Assembly (NCBI GenBank): GCA_964621755.1
Contig: CAZUPI010000011.1
Coordinates: 6,374 to 70,373 of the forward strand
Source of the DNA: UMGS1696 sp964621755
Lineage (GTDB): Bacteria > Bacillota > Clostridia > Oscillospirales > CAG-272
Direction of reading: 5' to 3'
Length of the DNA: 64,000 bases
The stretch's first letter is position 1; the number at the start of each line of letters is the position of its first letter. A program made the position numbers and the translations under genes. Below the pieces are notes generated by a model. It had not been told where the DNA came from and made no database searches. It worked only from the letters and a program-made list of their open reading frames with translations. This document shows, in pieces, positions 34,713 through 42,162 of this stretch.

Positions 34713-34770
34713 AGGGGGTACTTTTGAAAAAGTATCCCCTCCCCCTCAAAACTTTCCAATCTGTGATATG
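34713..34770. repeat. Hairpin-repeat copy with shared flank
   Basis: AGGGGGTACTTTT-GAAAAAGTATCCCCT forms a 12-bp-class stem just after the SGNH hydrolase gene. The following CCCCCTCAAAACTTTCCAAT and CTGTGATATGG nearly repeat the sequence at 14122-14150, so the repeat unit is longer than the hairpin alone. Confidence 0.8.
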
Positions 34771-34819
34771 GGATTTCGTATGTGCAAATATTAATGAGAT
34801 ATCTAAGTTCATCCTCAAG

Positions 34820-34859
34820 AAAAAAAGGATGAGGTATTCCCTTTTATCGGAACACCTCA
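34820..34859 (-). terminator. Terminator of cysK
   Basis: TGAGGTATTCC and GGAACACCTCA pair as a stem of about 10 bp. On the minus strand a run of seven T follows. It lies 27 bases beyond the cysK stop. Confidence 0.85.
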
Positions 34860-34885
34860 CCCACATTGCTTTGTTGGTGATGTTA

Positions 34886-35815
34886 TTATACAGAAAACAT
34901 TGGAGTAGACAGATAACGTTCGCCGGTGTCAGGAAGGAGAGCAACAATAATCTTGCCTTTGTTTTCGGGGCGCTTTGCGAGTTCTGTAGCAGCAAATACA
35001 GCTGCTCCGGAAGAAATACCGACCAGCAGACCTTCTTTTCTTGCCAGAGTACGACCTGTTTCAAAAGCATCCTCGTTCTCTACGGCGATAATTTCATCAT
35101 ATATTTCGGTGTTCAGTGTGTCCGGAACAAAACCTGCACCGATACCTTGAATCTTGTGAGGACCGGAAACACCCTTAGAAAGTACTGGAGAACCTGCAGG
35201 TTCAACGGCAACAATCTTCACGTTCGGATTCTGGCTCTTGAGGTATTCACCAACGCCAGAAACTGTGCCACCTGTGCCTACGCCGGCAACAAAGATGTCC
35301 ACTTTGCCATCGGTATCGTTCCAAATTTCCGGACCCGTCGTATTTCTATGTGCAGTCGGGTTAGCGGTATTGGTGAACTGGCTAGGGATAAAACTATTCG
35401 GGGTTTCAGCAGCGAGCTCCTGCGCTTTAGCAATCGCGCCCTTCATACCTTTCGTGCCTTCTGTAAGTACAAGCTCTGCACCGTAAGCCTTCAGCAAATT
35501 GCGGCGTTCAATACTCATCGTCTCCGGCATCGTGAGAATGATTCTATATCCTCTTGAAGCAGCTACAGCTGCAAGTCCGATACCAGTGTTGCCGCTTGTG
35601 GGTTCAATGATAACGGAATCGGGTTTCAGAACGCCCTTAGCCTCTGCGTCGTCAATCATCGCCTTGGCAATTCTGTCTTTTACGCTTCCGGCCGGATTGA
35701 AATATTCAAGCTTGCCGTAAATCGTTGCTCCAAGTTTCTTCTGCTCAATATAATTGGTGAGCTTCAGCAATGGTGTGCCGCCGATTAAGTCTGTAATTCT
35801 GTCATAGGTTTTCAT
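34886..35815 (-). CDS. cysK: Cysteine synthase (O-acetylserine sulfhydrylase)
   Basis: CysK (309 residues) makes cysteine from O-acetylserine and sulfide using PLP. The start IGGTPLLKL is followed by the Schiff-base Lys46 in NPAGSVKDRIAKAM. PTSGNTGIGLA binds the substrate carboxylate and GVGTGGTVSGVG holds the PLP phosphate. The final LLVGISSGAAV completes the active site. AAAAGGAGC precedes the ATG. It is transcribed away from the O-acetylhomoserine sulfhydrylase gene, from a consensus promoter that overlaps a dyad operator, so it is likely repressed when sulfur is plentiful. Confidence 0.97.
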   Translation of the reverse strand: MKTYDRITDLIGGTPLLKLTNYIEQKKLGATIYGKLEYFNPAGSVKDRIAKAMIDDAEAKGVLKPDSVIIEPTSGNTGIGLAAVAASRGYRIILTMPETMSIERRNLLKAYGAELVLTEGTKGMKGAIAKAQELAAETPNSFIPSQFTNTANPTAHRNTTGPEIWNDTDGKVDIFVAGVGTGGTVSGVGEYLKSQNPNVKIVAVEPAGSPVLSKGVSGPHKIQGIGAGFVPDTLNTEIYDEIIAVENEDAFETGRTLARKEGLLVGISSGAAVFAATELAKRPENKGKIIVALLPDTGERYLSTPMFSV

Positions 35816-35884
35816 TTGTCGTTTGCTCCTTTTTATAGAAATTATAGAAATGTTTATACTGGCAAAACTGCCGCATTTTTGATA

Positions 35885-35916
35885 TATCCTATTAAACCTA
35901 TCGGTTTGATGGGAAT
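35885..35916 (-). promoter_or_regulatory. Dyad operator at the cysK transcription start
   Basis: ATCCTATTAAACC-TATC-GGTTTGATGGGAAT is an imperfect palindrome with 13-14-base arms (three mismatches). It covers the expected start of cysK transcription directly beside the -10 hexamer. A repressor bound here would block initiation. The shape is like sites of Rrf2-family (CymR/IscR-type) regulators; that family is a guess. The core TTAAAC-TAT-GG-TT-AT recurs at 36091-36110. Confidence 0.7.
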
Positions 35917-35917
35917 C

Positions 35918-35946
35918 ATTATACCACCTCTTTTCCCGTTTGTCAA
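35918..35946 (-). promoter_or_regulatory. Consensus promoter of cysK
   Basis: On the minus strand, TTGACA (35946-35941) and TATAAT (35923-35918) are separated by 17 bases. Both hexamers match perfectly. Confidence 0.92.
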
Positions 35947-36043
35947 CTCTTTTTTTTAAATTTATAAAAAATTTATAAATTTGTTTGAGCTTTTTTGCGC
36001 CTGCATGGATTCACAAATTTCTTGTTTTTTTTAAGTTATCCTC

Positions 36044-36072
36044 TTGACAAATCACTGCTCTTCCGATATAAT
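36044..36072 (+). promoter_or_regulatory. Consensus promoter of the leader peptide and sulfhydrylase gene
   Basis: TTGACA (36044-36049), 17 bases, TATAAT (36067-36072). The start would be near 36079, giving a 215-nt untranslated leader with a small ORF inside it. Confidence 0.92.
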
Positions 36073-36091
36073 ATATTTGTATCACAATATT

Positions 36092-36122
36092 AAACATATA
36101 GGATTTATATGTTTATTTTTTT
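36092..36122 (+). promoter_or_regulatory. Inverted repeat with T-run in the leader: operator or weak attenuator
   Basis: AAACATATA-GGATT-TATATGTTT is a perfect 9-bp inverted repeat, followed by ATTTTTTT. As DNA it matches the cysK operator core (TTAAAC-TAT-GG-TT-AT) and lies just after the transcription start. As RNA it has the form of an intrinsic terminator, but the AT-only stem would be weak. The operator reading is preferred. Confidence 0.6.
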
Positions 36123-36142
36123 AAAGACAGGGGGCACATTTT

Positions 36143-36220
36143 ATGAGCAGTATCTTACTCACAATGTTACGTCATAATTTCAGAAACGGACGAATGTGCC
36201 GATGTAAGTCATTCTTTTAA
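36143..36220 (+). CDS. Candidate cysteine-responsive leader peptide (25 aa)
   Basis: The ATG at 36143 follows AGGGGG with an 8-base spacing, as strong a ribosome binding site as those of the real genes nearby. The product is MSSILLTMLRHNFRNGRM followed by C-R-C-K-S-F-F and a TAA stop. Two Cys codons (TGC, TGT) lie at positions 19 and 21, close to the end. It sits between a consensus promoter and the O-acetylhomoserine sulfhydrylase gene, in the same direction. GGCACATT, next to the Shine-Dalgarno (36132-36139), is fully complementary to AATGTGCC (36193-36200), which contains the first Cys codon. A cysteine-sensing attenuation role is inferred; no terminator stem is evident after it. Confidence 0.65.
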   Translation: MSSILLTMLRHNFRNGRMCRCKSFF

Positions 36221-36293
36221 TAACCTTAATTCTATATATCCTAAAAAATAACAATAACAATACAGAAATAAATTAAAGAAAGAGGTACTTACG

Positions 36294-37586
36294 ATGAGTT
36301 ATACATACGACAACAATTATAAGTTTGAAACCATTCAGCTGCACGCAGGTCAGGAAAATCCAGACCCCGCATCCGACGCGAGAGCCGTTCCGATATATCA
36401 GACAACCTCTTACGTATTCAAGAACTCCGCACATGCAGCAGCACGCTTCGGTCTTGCTGACGCAGGTAATATTTACGGAAGACTTACCAACTCCACACAG
36501 GATGTATTTGAAACCCGTATTGCTGCTCTTGAAGGCGGCGTTGCAGCACTCGCTACTGCATCCGGTGCAGCTGCTATCACCTATACCATTGAAGCGCTGG
36601 CACAAAAGGGCGATCACATTGTAGCACAGAAAACCATCTATGGAGGTAGCTACAATCTGCTTGCACACACGCTTCCTCAGTACGGTATTGAGACAACCTT
36701 TGTTGACGCTCATAATCTGGAAGAAGTCGAAGCTGCCATCAAGGACAACACCAAGGCGGTTTATTTGGAAACACTCGGCAACCCGAACAGCGATATTCCG
36801 GACATCGATGCTATCGCTGCTATCGCACATAAGCACGGTCTGCCGCTGGTCATTGACAATACCTTCGGTACTCCCTATCTGATTCGTCCGATTGAACACG
36901 GTGCTGACATCGTCGTTCACTCCGCCACCAAATTCATTGGCGGCCATGGCACAACGCTCGGCGGTGTTATTATAGACTCCGGTAAGTTCGATTGGAAAGC
37001 AAGCGGCAAATATGCCCCCATTGCAGAAGCTAACCCCAGCTATCATGGCGTTTCCTTTGTAGATGCAGCAGGTCCGGCAGCATTTGTAACCTATGTTCGT
37101 GCTATCCTGCTTCGCGATATGGGCGCTACCATTTCTCCTTTCAATGCATTCCTGCTCCTGCAAGGAACAGAAACTCTGTCTCTCCGTCTTGACCGCCATG
37201 TAGAAAACACGAAGAAAGTTGTTGAATTCCTTGTAAATCATCCGAAGGTTGAAAAGGTCAACCATCCTTCCCTGCCCGACCATCCGGACCATGCTCTGTA
37301 TGAGAGATACTTCCCGAACGGCGGCGCCTCCATTTTCACCTTTGACATTAAAGGCGGACAGAAGGAAGCTCACGAATTCATTGATAAACTGAAAATCTTC
37401 TCGCTGCTTGCTAACGTAGCGGATGTTAAGAGCTTGGTAATCCACCCGGCAACTACCACCCACTCTCAGCTGACCGAAGAAGAATTGCTTGACCAAGGCA
37501 TCAAACCGAACACCATTCGTCTTTCAATCGGTACGGAACATATCGACGATATTATCGCCGATCTTTCACAAGCATTCGGTGACTGA
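36294..37586 (+). CDS. O-acetylhomoserine aminocarboxypropyltransferase / sulfhydrylase
   Basis: This 430-residue PLP enzyme of the Cys/Met-metabolism family makes homocysteine (or cysteine) from O-acetylhomoserine (or O-acetylserine) and sulfide. The start FETIQLHAGQENPDPAS and VPIYQTTSYVFK are family marks. The PLP region is ATASGAAAITYTIEAL, LVIDNTFGTPYLIRP holds the PLP Asp, and the Schiff-base Lys is in HSATKFIGGHGTTLGG (near residue 212). The insert SGKYAPIAEANPSYHGVSF is typical of the O-acetylhomoserine sulfhydrylase branch. AGAAAGAGG stands before the ATG. The long leader with an operator-like dyad and a Cys-containing small ORF points to sulfur-dependent control. Confidence 0.95.
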   Translation: MSYTYDNNYKFETIQLHAGQENPDPASDARAVPIYQTTSYVFKNSAHAAARFGLADAGNIYGRLTNSTQDVFETRIAALEGGVAALATASGAAAITYTIEALAQKGDHIVAQKTIYGGSYNLLAHTLPQYGIETTFVDAHNLEEVEAAIKDNTKAVYLETLGNPNSDIPDIDAIAAIAHKHGLPLVIDNTFGTPYLIRPIEHGADIVVHSATKFIGGHGTTLGGVIIDSGKFDWKASGKYAPIAEANPSYHGVSFVDAAGPAAFVTYVRAILLRDMGATISPFNAFLLLQGTETLSLRLDRHVENTKKVVEFLVNHPKVEKVNHPSLPDHPDHALYERYFPNGGASIFTFDIKGGQKEAHEFIDKLKIFSLLANVADVKSLVIHPATTTHSQLTEEELLDQGIKPNTIRLSIGTEHIDDIIADLSQAFGD

Positions 37587-37625
37587 TTGAAATCCGTATT
37601 TTCGCAGTACACGAGCCTACTTCAC

Positions 37626-37656
37626 CGGACCGATGCTGTTTTGCAGTATTGGTCCG
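37626..37656 (+). terminator. Terminator of the sulfhydrylase gene
   Basis: CGGACCGATGCTG and CAGTATTGGTCCG form a stem of 11-12 bp with small bulges, followed by CTTTCT. The T-run is short, so some read-through into the HD-domain gene is possible. Confidence 0.65.
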
Positions 37657-37704
37657 CTTTCTATAATTAATAATTTGCAATAACACGAAAAAGGAGTCTT
37701 AGAT

Positions 37705-38277
37705 ATGGCAGAAACACTCACCAGAGAAGCGGCATGGGAACTGCTGACAGAATTCAACAAGGATCACTTTCACCTGAAACATGCCCTGACAGTAGAGGGA
37801 GTTATGCGGTATTTCGCAAAGGAACTGGGCTACTCAGATGAGGAAAATTTTTGGGGCGTCGTCGGTCTTCTGCATGATTTGGATTTCGAACAATTTCCGG
37901 AGCAGCATTGCATCAAAGAACAGGAAATTATGCGGGAGCGCGGCATTGACGAACGCATCATCCATGCGACGGCCAGCCACGGCTATGCGCAGACGGTGGA
38001 GATTGAGCCTGAGCATGAAATGGAAAAAGTTCTCTATGCCGTAGATGAATTGACCGGACTCATCGGGGCGGTGGCACTCATGCGTCCCTCCAAAAGCGTA
38101 TCTGATTTGGAGCTGAAGTCCGTAAAGAAAAAGTACAAGAATGCAAACTTTGCCGCCGGCTGCTCCAGACAGGTAATTGAACGCGGCGCCGCCATGCTCG
38201 GATGGGAGCTGGATACCTTAATTGAAAGAACGATTCTCGCTATGAGAAGCTGCGAAGAGATTTATGAAAATTTCTAA
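37705..38277 (+). CDS. HD-domain putative phosphohydrolase
   Basis: This 190-residue protein has the HD metal site as HALTVEGVM (first His), VVGLLHDLDFEQF (His-Asp pair) and a later YAVDELTGLIGA Asp, plus ATASHGYAQ. The family cleaves phosphate esters of nucleotides or similar compounds; no substrate is evident. AGGAG precedes the ATG. Its last 14 bases overlap the hydE start, so the two are translated together. That coupling to a radical-SAM gene is unusual and hard to interpret. Confidence 0.88.
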   Translation: MAETLTREAAWELLTEFNKDHFHLKHALTVEGVMRYFAKELGYSDEENFWGVVGLLHDLDFEQFPEQHCIKEQEIMRERGIDERIIHATASHGYAQTVEIEPEHEMEKVLYAVDELTGLIGAVALMRPSKSVSDLELKSVKKKYKNANFAAGCSRQVIERGAAMLGWELDTLIERTILAMRSCEEIYENF

Positions 38278-39316
38278 TTTTATAGAAGAACTCTCCGTCA
38301 AGCGCAATTTGCCTGATGCGGAGCTGAAAGCATTATTGGAAACCGACGAATTCGACCCCTCTCTTCTTTGCGCTGCCGACCAGAAACGCAGAGAAATCTA
38401 CGGGGATGAAGTATATATACGCGGGTTGATTGAATTTACTAACTACTGTCGGAATAACTGCTATTACTGCGGAATTCGCAGAGACAATAAAAAAGCGATT
38501 CGTTACAGACTGAGTAAAGACGAAATTCTCTCCTGCTGTGCTGAAGGATATCAGCTCGGATTCCGCACCTATGTTCTGCAGGGCGGCGAGGATCCGTATT
38601 ATACCGATGCGCTGATGTGCGATATCGTTTCGGAAATTCACAGCCGCTTTCCGGACTGTGCCGTTACACTCTCTATCGGAGAAAAATCAAGAGAAAGCTA
38701 TCAGGCTTTCTTTGACGCAGGCGCGCGACGTTATTTGCTGCGCCATGAAACCGCCGGTGAGGAGCATTACAGAAAGCTCCATCCCGACAGTATGAGTCTG
38801 AAAAACCGAAAGCGCTGCTTATATGATTTAAAAGATATCGGATATCAGGTAGGATCCGGTTTCATGGTGGGGTCCCCATACCAGACAACAGAAAATCTGA
38901 TTGATGATTTGCGCTTCCTCCAAGAACTGCGTCCGGACATGATTGGCATTGGTCCGTATATCACCCACAAGGAAACGCCATTTTCCGATTTTGGAATCGG
39001 CAGTATGGCGCTCACTTTGCGGTTGATAGCAATCTTACGGCTTATGTTCCCCTATGCGCTGATTCCGGCAACTACAGCGCTCGGTACGATTCACCCACAA
39101 GGACGTGAACTCGGATTGAAGGCGGGAGCCAATGTAGTAATGCCAAACCTCTCCCCCGTCGGTGTGCGGAAAAAATACGAGCTCTACGAAAACAAAATCT
39201 GTACCGGCGAAGAAGCCGCTCAGTGCCGCGGCTGTCTGGAACGACGCGTCCTCTCTGCCGGATATCGGATTGTGACCTCAATCGGAAATGTGAAAAAGGA
39301 GACGAAAATCCAATGA
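38264..39316 (+). CDS. hydE: [FeFe] hydrogenase H-cluster radical SAM maturase HydE
   Basis: HydE (350 residues) is a radical-SAM enzyme that helps build the diiron subcluster of [FeFe] hydrogenase. The SAM cluster motif is C62-x3-C66-x2-C69 in TNYCRNNCYYCGI. The following LGFRTYVLQGGEDP is the SAM-binding GGE-type loop. Near the C terminus C-x7-C-x2-C (KICTGEEAAQCRGCLERR) matches the optional second cluster of some HydE proteins. The length is normal. It overlaps the HD-domain gene and is 48 bases before mnmA. hydF, hydG and the hydrogenase itself are not in the window. Confidence 0.93.
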   Translation: MKISNFIEELSVKRNLPDAELKALLETDEFDPSLLCAADQKRREIYGDEVYIRGLIEFTNYCRNNCYYCGIRRDNKKAIRYRLSKDEILSCCAEGYQLGFRTYVLQGGEDPYYTDALMCDIVSEIHSRFPDCAVTLSIGEKSRESYQAFFDAGARRYLLRHETAGEEHYRKLHPDSMSLKNRKRCLYDLKDIGYQVGSGFMVGSPYQTTENLIDDLRFLQELRPDMIGIGPYITHKETPFSDFGIGSMALTLRLIAILRLMFPYALIPATTALGTIHPQGRELGLKAGANVVMPNLSPVGVRKKYELYENKICTGEEAAQCRGCLERRVLSAGYRIVTSIGNVKKETKIQ

Positions 39317-39364
39317 CCATTCGCCAATCACAAACCAACCAGACGATAGAATTAAGGTGACGCG

Positions 39365-40438
39365 ATGAGCAAAAGAGCCATGATTGCCATGAGCGGCGGC
39401 GTGGATTCCAGTGTTGCCGCCTATATGATGAAAGAGCAAGGTTACGACTGTATGGGCGTTACCATGAAGCTCTTTCATAACGAGGATATCGGGGTTTCCA
39501 GAGAGCACTCCTGCTGTTCGCTGGATGATGTTGAGGACGCACGAAGCGTGGCATATGCGTTAGGAATTCCCTACCATGTATTCAATTTTTCCGAGCGCTT
39601 TAAAGAAGATGTAATCGACCGCTTTATCACCGCCTACGAAAACGGAATTACGCCAAATCCCTGCATCGATTGCAACCGCTATCTGAAGTTTGACAAGCTG
39701 TACTCCCGCGCAAAGGAACTGAAATACGACTATGTCGTGACCGGACATTATGCTCGTATTGAACAGGATCCCATATCCGGAAGATATCTGCTGAAAAAAG
39801 CCCACGACAAAGACAAAGACCAAAGTTATGTACTGTATGCTATGACGCAGGACCAGCTTGCGCACACACAATTTCCGTTAGGCGTTCTGACGAAGCCGGA
39901 GGTGCGTAGCATCGCCGAATCTCAAGGCTTTATCAACGCACGCAAGCACGACAGTCAGGACATTTGTTTTGTCCAAAACGGAAATTACGCAGACTTTATT
40001 GAGGAACACACCGGGAAAAAATATCCCAGCGGAAACTTCATCGACAGACAAGGAAATATTCTCGGCAGACACCGCGGCGTCATTCGCTACACAATTGGTC
40101 AGCGAAAAGGGCTCGGCCTGTCCGCTTCCGAACCATTGTACGTATGTGCCGTCAATCCGTCAGACAACACTGTCATCGTCGGAAAGGAAACCGAGCTATA
40201 CTCGCGGGTGCTGACAGCACAAAATATTAACCTGATTTCCGTTCCCAATATAGAAAAATCTGTGCGATTAAAAGCTAAAGTACGCTATCGTCAACCAGAA
40301 CAATGGGCAACCGTCATCCAAACCGATGTGGACACGCTGAAAGTCGAATTTGACGAACCGCAGCGCGCCATCACCAAAGGTCAATCTGTCGTTTTATACG
40401 ATAATGACACAATCGTCGGTGGTGGAACCATACAATAA
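39365..40438 (+). CDS. mnmA: tRNA-specific 2-thiouridylase MnmA
   Basis: MnmA (357 residues) adds sulfur to U34 of tRNA-Lys, Glu and Gln. The ATP pyrophosphatase P-loop is MSGGVDSSVAAY. The acceptor Cys lies in NPCIDCNRYLKF and the persulfide-forming second Cys in HDSQDICFVQNG. GQRKGLGL and the C-terminal beta barrel follow. It needs sulfur from a cysteine desulfurase, perhaps the one at 2.6-3.7 kb. AATTAAGGTGACGCG precedes the ATG. It ends the HD-hydE-mnmA unit, just before a terminator repeat. This set near cysK and the sulfhydrylase gene gives the region a sulfur theme. Confidence 0.96.
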   Translation: MSKRAMIAMSGGVDSSVAAYMMKEQGYDCMGVTMKLFHNEDIGVSREHSCCSLDDVEDARSVAYALGIPYHVFNFSERFKEDVIDRFITAYENGITPNPCIDCNRYLKFDKLYSRAKELKYDYVVTGHYARIEQDPISGRYLLKKAHDKDKDQSYVLYAMTQDQLAHTQFPLGVLTKPEVRSIAESQGFINARKHDSQDICFVQNGNYADFIEEHTGKKYPSGNFIDRQGNILGRHRGVIRYTIGQRKGLGLSASEPLYVCAVNPSDNTVIVGKETELYSRVLTAQNINLISVPNIEKSVRLKAKVRYRQPEQWATVIQTDVDTLKVEFDEPQRAITKGQSVVLYDNDTIVGGGTIQ

Positions 40439-40461
40439 AATAATTTGTTAAGGGGGATTCT

Positions 40462-40506
40462 CGGGAGGAACTTTTTTGAAAAAAGTTTCTCCCGAACTTC
40501 TTTTTT
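40462..40506 (+). terminator. Terminator of mnmA, member of the hairpin family
   Basis: CGGGAGGAACTTTTTT and AAAAAAGTTTCTCCCG make a stem of about 15 bp with one G-T pair, then AACTTCTTTTTT. It has the same core as the other intergenic hairpins. A second relative (GGGGATTTGAGAAAACCTTT, 40537-40556) lies before the convergent spoIVA end. Confidence 0.85.
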
Positions 40507-40581
40507 ATCTATATTTGCACTGGTATAAGGCTTAGAGGGGATTTGAGAAAACCTTTCCCAAAACGTCTCCTATTGTTCCCT

Positions 40582-42096
40582 TTACAGAATAATACATATT
40601 AAACCCTGACTGCCTTCGTTGATAATTTTTGATAAAGTTTCGCCGAATTTTTGACGTGCGTCGTCTGGCATGTGTTCAAGTTTCGTGTGGAGCCCATCGT
40701 TGACTAATTCGTATAGAGACCGGCCAAACATATTCGACTGCCAGATGTTTTTCGGGTCCTCGTCAAATTCCTGCATGAGGTATTTGACAAACTCCTCAGA
40801 TTGCTGCTCCGTACCGATAATGGGGCTGATTTCAGTCTCTATATTCGTTTTAATCATATGGACGGACGATGCTGAGGCGCGAAGCCTTACACCATAGCCG
40901 CCCGATTGCCGGATGATTTCCGGGTCATCAAGTTTTAGATCATCAACGCTCGGCATGACAATGCCATAGCCGCAGGCGTTGACCTCAGCAAGGGCGTTCT
41001 TATACTTATCAAACTCGCGCTTTTCAGCTGACAGTCCCTCGAGCGCTTCAAGCAGGTCCGTTTCGTTTTTCATCGGGATGCCCGTGATTTCTGAAATAAC
41101 GTCGTAGTACAGGCCGTCCGGAAGCCTCACACGAAGGGACGCGGTCCCACATCCAGCGTCGGTTTTCTCAATATCAACCGCAATGTCATCGCCGTATTCT
41201 CCAACCGTCGCGGCAGCTTTTTTGATTCCCGCTGTGAGGGCTTCGGTAAACTCTCCTTTAATTTCGCGCAGCCGCTTCATTTTCTTCGACGCAGCGATTG
41301 CAGCCTCATAGATACCCCGCTTCAGCCGATGGTCATCCGACAAAACCGAAGTCCATGCGGGCAAGCAGATATCCGCTTCCTTTGCTGGAAACTCGTCAAG
41401 CAGCATCTCAAGAATATGCCCAATGTCGTCCGCATTCAACTCAAGGCAACTCACCAAAGCGACCGGCGCGCTGTATTTTTCCTCGAGCTTCATAGCAAGC
41501 CTGACAGCCTCCTCCGTTTCGGGATGGGCAGAATTGAGAATGACGGCAAACGGCTTGCCCAACTCGGTCAACTCTCTTGCGACCCGTTCTTCAGCAATCT
41601 GGTAGCTTTCTCGCGGAAAGTCGCCAATCGTACCATCGGAAGTCACAAGCATTCCAATCGTGGCATGCTCAGAAATGACCTTTTTGGTGCCGTATTCGGC
41701 CGCCTCCTCAAAAGGAACTGGCTCGCTGTGCCACGGAGTGTGAACCATGCGTGTACTGCCGTTTTCCTCTCCACCAAGCGCGTCGGGAATCATGTATCCC
41801 ACGCAGTCGACCAACTTGACCCGGAGTGTCGCACCATCGTCGACTGTGATGCTGACCCCCTCGTCGGGAATAAATTTTGGCTCCGTTGTCATGACGGTCC
41901 GTCCGCCTGCGCTCTGCGGCAGTTCGTCCCGTGAGCGTTCCCGGTCAAAATCGCTGCGAATATTTGGAATCACGACAGATTCCATAAAACGTTTGATAAA
42001 CGTACTTTTCCCGCTTCTGACAGGTCCCACCACACCGATATATACGTCGCCGTGCGTCCTGCCCGCGATGTCTCTATAAATTGCTGTATCAGTCAC
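40582..42096 (-). CDS. spoIVA: Stage IV sporulation protein A
   Basis: SpoIVA (504 residues, normal) is the ATPase that polymerises on the forespore to make the basement layer of the spore coat. The start YRDIAGRTHGDVYIGVVG contains the Walker A GPVRSGKSTFIKRF. VKLVDCVGYMIPDALGG is the G3-like region and PFAVILNSAHPETEEA the specificity loop. The C terminus ends FGETLSKIINEGSQGLICII, the conserved localisation tail. Its presence is the clearest evidence that the organism belongs to a spore-forming lineage. A 7-bp inverted repeat (GTTTTAG/CTAAAAC) lies just upstream; a sigma-E promoter is expected but I could not place one. Confidence 0.97.
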   Translation of the reverse strand: MTDTAIYRDIAGRTHGDVYIGVVGPVRSGKSTFIKRFMESVVIPNIRSDFDRERSRDELPQSAGGRTVMTTEPKFIPDEGVSITVDDGATLRVKLVDCVGYMIPDALGGEENGSTRMVHTPWHSEPVPFEEAAEYGTKKVISEHATIGMLVTSDGTIGDFPRESYQIAEERVARELTELGKPFAVILNSAHPETEEAVRLAMKLEEKYSAPVALVSCLELNADDIGHILEMLLDEFPAKEADICLPAWTSVLSDDHRLKRGIYEAAIAASKKMKRLREIKGEFTEALTAGIKKAAATVGEYGDDIAVDIEKTDAGCGTASLRVRLPDGLYYDVISEITGIPMKNETDLLEALEGLSAEKREFDKYKNALAEVNACGYGIVMPSVDDLKLDDPEIIRQSGGYGVRLRASASSVHMIKTNIETEISPIIGTEQQSEEFVKYLMQEFDEDPKNIWQSNMFGRSLYELVNDGLHTKLEHMPDDARQKFGETLSKIINEGSQGLICIIL

Positions 42097-42162
42097 AGAA
42101 AAAACCTCCGCGTGTTTTAGCTTGATTTAGCTTTACTAAAACATATGCGAAGGTATGGGAAT

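Noticed and set aside
35816..35872. A Cys-containing small frame in the cysK leader (MRQFCQYKHFYNFYKK)
   Set aside because: It has a poor ribosome binding site and low-complexity A/T sequence and runs into cysK, unlike the well-formed leader peptide across the intergenic region.
42097..42162. A sigma-E promoter for spoIVA
   Set aside because: Fragments such as GCATAT and CATACC occur, but no pair with correct spacing could be placed, so I list none.
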